From positions 1-19,438 of the forward strand of contig JAUYMX010000036.1 of assembly GCA_030699345.1 (NCBI GenBank): a stretch of DNA of 19,438 nt, given 5' to 3'. The stretch comes from Methylococcaceae bacterium. GTDB taxonomy: Bacteria; Pseudomonadota; Gammaproteobacteria; Methylococcales; Methylomonadaceae. The notes under the pieces are model-generated. The model saw only the letters and a program-made list of their open reading frames with translations. It had not been told where the DNA came from and searched no databases. Positions 16,958 to 19,438 of the stretch are shown here, piece after piece; positions within the stretch are counted from its first letter, which is position 1; every line of letters starts with the position of its first letter. The position numbers and the translations under genes were made by a program.

Positions 16958-17245
16958 TTATAGCTCCCCAATTGATTCTGAAAACTGACCTGATGAGATA
17001 CCAAATTGCTTACGAAATTTTTTTTGTAATTCGGTTATATTTTTATAATCTTGAACTTCTCGTTGTCTTTTTTCGAAATATCTTTCCATGATGGTAATGC
17101 CTCTTAACTCTTTATAGTCAAGACTATGAAATTGATTGGGAGTTAAATCAACATCTATATCGATAACATCGGTTTTAATTTCTTCAAAACCGGGCAGTTC
17201 TTTAATATACCAACCCTGATCTAGTTTTACAGCTTGTACTTGCAT
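16958..17245 (-). CDS. Putative antitoxin of the PIN toxin
   Basis: This small acidic-to-basic protein of 95 residues begins MQVQAVKLDQGWYIKELPG, a short beta-rich opening like that of many antitoxins paired with PIN toxins, and continues with a charged helical stretch (MERYFEKRQREVQ...ELQKKFRKQFG, about 53-83). No DNA-binding fold is certain. It is called an antitoxin mainly by position and size: it immediately precedes the PIN domain (its TAA abuts the GTG), it is similarly AT-rich, and it has a GGAG ribosome site (17257-17254) plus its own candidate promoter and palindrome. Antitoxins of this kind neutralise the toxin and repress their own operon. Here such repression would also affect fdtB and wzx downstream. 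Confidence 0.62.
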   Translation of the reverse strand: MQVQAVKLDQGWYIKELPGFEEIKTDVIDIDVDLTPNQFHSLDYKELRGITIMERYFEKRQREVQDYKNITELQKKFRKQFGISSGQFSESIGEL

Positions 17246-17269
17246 GGTAGTTTCTCCACATTAATTATG

Positions 17270-17286
17270 TAAATTTTCCAAATTTA
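17270..17286. promoter_or_regulatory. Palindromic candidate operator in the antitoxin leader
   Basis: TAAATTT-TCC-AAATTTA is a perfect 7-bp inverted repeat with a 3-base centre. It lies between the candidate -10 box (17304-17309) and the antitoxin start at 17245, where antitoxin or toxin-antitoxin complexes commonly bind for autorepression. AT-rich palindromes arise by chance, so this is only suggestive. Confidence 0.4.
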
Positions 17287-17303
17287 TCAGTTGGATGGGG
17301 CTT

Positions 17304-17332
17304 ATTAAAATGCAAAAATTTTATAGTGTCTA
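17304..17332 (-). promoter_or_regulatory. Candidate sigma70 promoter of the toxin-antitoxin/fdtB unit
   Basis: On the minus strand TAGACA (17332-17327) and TTTAAT (17309-17304) each differ from consensus at one base and are exactly 17 bases apart. Transcription would begin near 17297 and read antitoxin, PIN-fdtB and wzx. The promoter lies between the MITE-like element and the antitoxin gene, so the module appears to carry its own expression signals. Confidence 0.5.
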
Positions 17333-17379
17333 AATTCCTAAAAAAAATATAAAACGACATTGCGGTCAGTCGATACAGT

Positions 17380-17501
17380 GGAGAACCTCGAAAAACCCAC
17401 TCCGTTCATGGTTCGACAAGCTCACCACGAACGGAACTTATTGATTTATAAGACACCGTTCGCACTGAGTTTATCGAAGTGCAGGGTTTTTCGAGGTTCC
17501 C
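17380..17501. mobile_element. MITE-like element with IS5-type terminal repeats and AGT flanks
   Basis: The element is 122 bp. The left end reads GGAGAACCTCGAAAAACCC (17380-17398); the right end, read inward on the minus strand, is GGGAACCTCGAAAAACCC (17501-17484). Both are flanked by AGT (17377-17379 and 17502-17504), a likely 3-bp target duplication. The interior has no coding potential and holds two copies of a REP-like repeat in opposite orientation (about 17411-17434 and 17456-17479). The ends match the IS5-family end at 124-141 except for two or three bases, so the full-length IS could have mobilised this element. It sits 18 bases downstream of the fdtA stop and separates fdtCA from the toxin-antitoxin/fdtB segment. 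Confidence 0.7.
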
Positions 17502-17519
17502 AGTGCTTAAGTATGATTT

Positions 17520-17930
17520 TTATACCTGCCAACGCGCTCTCATAAATTCCGCATAATCACGGTAGTAATCGGATTCGTCATATTTGTTGGATGCTAGGAC
17601 CATGCAAACCGAACCGGACGAGAAGTTATCCAGTTCCCGCCAAATCATGGGGCAAACATATAAGCCATTGTAGGAACGGCTGAGATGCACGCGCTTTTTT
17701 TCCTTGCCGTCATCAAGCACCACGTCAAAACTGCCGGACATAGCGATAATAAGCTGGTGTAGATCTTTATGAGCGTGTCCACCACGCTCCGAGCCACCAG
17801 GCACATCATAAAGATAATAAACTCGTTGTATATCAAACGGAATTTGGTTGCCGGATTCAACAAAAGTCAGGTTGCCTCGGGGGTCCTGAATTTTGGGAAG
17901 ATCTATTATTTTGCATAAATCAATGTTCAT
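17520..17930 (-). CDS. fdtA: dTDP-4-keto-6-deoxyglucose 3,4-ketoisomerase (FdtA/QdtA)
   Basis: This 136-residue cupin is the usual length for sugar 3,4-ketoisomerases, which convert dTDP-4-keto-6-deoxyglucose to the 3-keto sugar later aminated by FdtB. Visible landmarks are the opening IDLPKIQDPRGNLTFVE (9-25), RVYYLYDVPGGSERGGHAHK (36-55) with the conserved His52 and His54, GSFDVVLDDG, the YNGLYVCPMIWRELDNFSSGSVCMVLAS region and SDYYRDYAEF. Sequence alone does not say whether it gives the xylo (Fuc3NAc) or ribo (Qui3NAc) epimer. Its ATG overlaps the fdtC TGA stop as ATGA, so the two are coupled. Unlike related clusters, where fdtB follows closely, here a MITE and a toxin-antitoxin module intervene. 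Confidence 0.93.
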   Translation of the reverse strand: MNIDLCKIIDLPKIQDPRGNLTFVESGNQIPFDIQRVYYLYDVPGGSERGGHAHKDLHQLIIAMSGSFDVVLDDGKEKKRVHLSRSYNGLYVCPMIWRELDNFSSGSVCMVLASNKYDESDYYRDYAEFMRARWQV

Positions 17931-18433
17931 TTGTTGTTCTCTTTAGTTTCAAGGGTTCTAATAAATCTCGCAGGGTTTCCTATCATTAGGGCAAAAGGCA
18001 CAACATCTTTTGTCACAACTGCCCCAGCTCCAATCATCGCGCCCTGCCCAATCGTTATACCAGGCAAGATGACAGCGCCTGCGCCAATAGAAACACCATC
18101 TTCTATGGTTGTTTGCAAAAAACTCTCTGGAAAGTGCTTACTACGAGGAAATTTGTCATTAGTAAATGTGGCATTAGGGCCGATGAAAACATCATTTCCA
18201 ACGCGTAGACCATCCCATAATTGAACTCCACTTTTAATTGTTACGCGGTCACCAATGATTACATCACCTTCAATTAAAACATGAGCGCAAACATTACACT
18301 CCGAGCCAATTTGAGCACCATCCAAAATAACAACAAATTGCCACACTCTTGTGTTTTTACCAATTATTTTTGTTGCTACATCAGCAAGAGGATGGACAAA
18401 TCTATCTAACTGATTAGTAACGTCGTCTCTCAT
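17927..18433 (-). CDS. fdtC: dTDP-3-amino-3,6-dideoxyhexose N-acetyltransferase (FdtC/WxcM-like)
   Basis: The 168-residue protein is built of hexapeptide repeats forming a left-handed beta-helix (IGSECNV, IGDRVTI, VGNDVFI, IGAGAVI, IGQGAMI, IGAGAVV). Family markers are NTRVWQFVVI, NVCAHVLIEGDV with His51, VTIKSGVQLWDG, FIGPNATFTNDKFPRSK and the closing IGNPARFIR. These enzymes use acetyl-CoA to acetylate the C3 amine and complete dTDP-Fuc3NAc or dTDP-Qui3NAc. The ATG at 18433 has a good ribosome site (GGAG, 18445-18442). It appears to be the first gene of the transcript, with about 800 non-coding bases upstream. No JUMPstart/ops-like sequence or convincing promoter was found there. Confidence 0.92.
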   Translation of the reverse strand: MRDDVTNQLDRFVHPLADVATKIIGKNTRVWQFVVILDGAQIGSECNVCAHVLIEGDVIIGDRVTIKSGVQLWDGLRVGNDVFIGPNATFTNDKFPRSKHFPESFLQTTIEDGVSIGAGAVILPGITIGQGAMIGAGAVVTKDVVPFALMIGNPARFIRTLETKENNK

Positions 18434-18823
18434 TTTTATATCTCCGTTGAGTTGTATTTATGAGCTTTACCAACTATTTCTAGGTGCATTTTACAAATCA
18501 GCTTGCTCTTGATAATTGGAATTAAGGACAACAGGAAATAAGAAAAATGCTTTCTGACTAAAAAAGTATTAAACATTTAACACATCAAACGGCCCGGCTA
18601 GTGCCATTTAGGCAATGCTTTTGCTCAAGTGGCTTTTCTTGGCTGAAGTCATGTCCGTATAGTGATTATGTCCTGGGGTTTTATTCATCTTTATTGGTGG
18701 TGTAACGAATTTATCAAGAGCCGGCTCATATCTTTGAAGAAGGCTAATAATACATGCCTTCTAAGTAAACTGTATTACAACCAGTCATAAATGTGACAGT
18801 GATCACCAGCAGTGTCTGATTAT

Positions 18824-18849
18824 ACTAACGAATGAAGTTCATCGTTAGT
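18824..18849. repeat. Near-perfect palindrome in the gap upstream of fdtC
   Basis: ACTAACGAATGAA on the left pairs with TTCATCGTTAGT on the right except for one bulged A. There is no T-run on either side, so it is not an obvious terminator. It could be a protein-binding site or a mobile-element remnant. Confidence 0.4.
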
Positions 18850-19008
18850 GTTGATGTCTATGGACGTTCCATACCTAATATCAAAATGCCAATATAAATC
18901 CTTCGATAAGTTGATTTGCTTGGTTCTCACCTTTCGTCACGGCCATTAAGTTAATGAGCTGTATCCAAAAAAACGTTGAGCAAACCTCTTAAAATTGCAA
19001 TTCGATAA

Positions 19009-19096
19009 GGCTCTGCTAAGCGTAGTCGAAGGGCTCATAGCGAACGATTGTCTTTTTAAATCGATTACTTATCCGTTCTTGCAGAGCCTGTCGAAG
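19009..19096. repeat. REP-like inverted repeat pair
   Basis: Arms GGCTCTGC (19009-19016) and GCAGAGCC (19081-19088) enclose two diverged copies of a repeat of the form TTCGACA-GCTC-GAACGG, at about 19021-19046 and, on the minus strand, 19096-19071. The latter reads TTCGACAGGCTCTGC then AAGAACGGA, closely matching the copy inside the MITE-like element at 17411-17435. Such repeats are widespread between genes in proteobacteria. Confidence 0.5.
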
Positions 19097-19244
19097 CATG
19101 AATTGAAATTTTTAAAGGTTTCTATAATCCTGTTAAAAAAACACACCAACCGTTGATGGCAGAACTTAGCTGCAAATTCATGGGAATGAGCTGCCTTAAT
19201 AAATTGCCCGCTGCTATTTTCCTTGGATCCTATTTTCTCGGTTT

Positions 19245-19438
19245 TTAAAGGAAGGGGTTGATGATGCTCAGTTGGTTTTCAATTTTTTGGTTATGCAGCA
19301 TGTCTTCGCTGATTAACACTGTGCAGTTGTTTTGTAGAGCTGAGGCAATAATTAAAGAATCCCAATAACTGTAATGATATTTGTTTTTTATCGAATATGA
19401 ACGCATGACGATATTTTTTGATACAGCGACAACCTCAA
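19245..19438 (-). CDS. PIN-domain (VapC-like) toxin, C-terminal part
   Basis: Reading leftwards from the window edge to the TAA at 19247-19245, 64 codons give EVVAVSKNIVMRSYSIKNK, then HYSYWDSLIIASAL, NNCTVLISEDM and finally NPFL. This is the typical C-terminal half of a PIN ribonuclease: the SYWDSLI Asp and the LISED acidic pair are two of the catalytic metal-binding sites, and the last residues match the common xxNPF ending. The first half, with the N-terminal catalytic Asp, and any antitoxin gene lie outside the window. It was found by direct translation of the edge sequence. It is a different PIN subfamily from the domain fused to FdtB. Confidence 0.78.
   Translation of the reverse strand, partial: EVVAVSKNIVMRSYSIKNKYHYSYWDSLIIASALQNNCTVLISEDMLHNQKIENQLSIINPFL

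Larger units (their letters stand above)
18434..19244. other. Long gap without a supportable gene, holding degenerate repeats
   Basis: About 810 bases separate fdtC from the PIN gene at the right edge. Both strands were read and only short frames were found, including one of about 50 codons on the minus strand near 18610-18760 ending HLSKSIA, without recognisable similarity or ribosome site. The region holds a near-palindrome (18824-18849) and a REP-like inverted repeat (about 19009-19096). It looks like eroded DNA at the edge of the polysaccharide locus and must also contain the fdtC promoter. Confidence 0.55.

Noticed and set aside
18610..18765. Minus-strand frame of about 50 codons containing MNKTPGHNHYTDM and ending HLSKSIA
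   Set aside because: No ribosome site, no good start, no known similarity; probably chance or decayed coding DNA.
1..19438. CRISPR array, tRNA, rRNA or riboswitch
   Set aside because: No regularly spaced repeats, cloverleaf or aptamer-like conserved blocks were seen on either strand.

Overview
The window reads as a surface-polysaccharide biosynthesis locus from a moderately AT-rich Gram-negative bacterium. The evidence is a Wzx flippase, a Wzy-type polymerase, four GT2/GT4 glycosyltransferases, a WecG/TagA/CpsF transferase, Sec-type signal peptides, and a dTDP-3-amino-3,6-dideoxyhexose pathway. A gammaproteobacterium, perhaps a methanotroph, would fit, but that is a guess from general gene character. 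No rRNA, tRNA or housekeeping gene is present to fix the taxonomy.

Layout, right to left (the direction of transcription for nearly everything). The right edge (19245-19438) holds the 3' end of a PIN-domain toxin gene. Next come about 800 bases without a supportable gene, carrying REP-like repeats. Then fdtC and fdtA, the acetyltransferase and ketoisomerase of dTDP-Fuc3NAc/Qui3NAc synthesis, joined by an ATGA overlap. A 122-bp MITE-like element follows, and then a small antitoxin-like gene and a PIN-toxin domain fused in frame to the sugar aminotransferase FdtB. The fdtB stop overlaps wzx by ATGA, wzx overlaps a GT2 gene by ATGA, and two further GT2 genes (also ATGA-coupled) lead to wzy. The left part holds an asparagine-synthase-like gene, a GT4 gene, two convergent genes for large secreted right-handed beta-helix proteins (probably polysaccharide-active enzymes), the WecG-like transferase, and the end of an IS5-family insertion sequence at the left edge.

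How the parts work together (inference): FdtA isomerises dTDP-4-keto-6-deoxyglucose, the FdtB portion aminates C3 and FdtC acetylates it. The GTs build a lipid-linked repeat unit, Wzx flips it and Wzy polymerises it. The asparagine-synthase-like protein may decorate the glycan, and the beta-helix proteins may trim or bind it outside the cytoplasm. RmlA/RmlB and an initiating phosphoglycosyltransferase are not in the window.

The most unusual feature is the toxin-antitoxin module between fdtA and fdtB, with the toxin reading straight into the aminotransferase. The module has its own candidate promoter and palindromic operator. It sits beside a MITE whose terminal repeats and AGT flanks match those of the IS end at position 141, so recent mobile-element activity in the locus is plausible. 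A one-base indel in a T4 run at the fusion junction would separate the two proteins, so the fusion needs checking.
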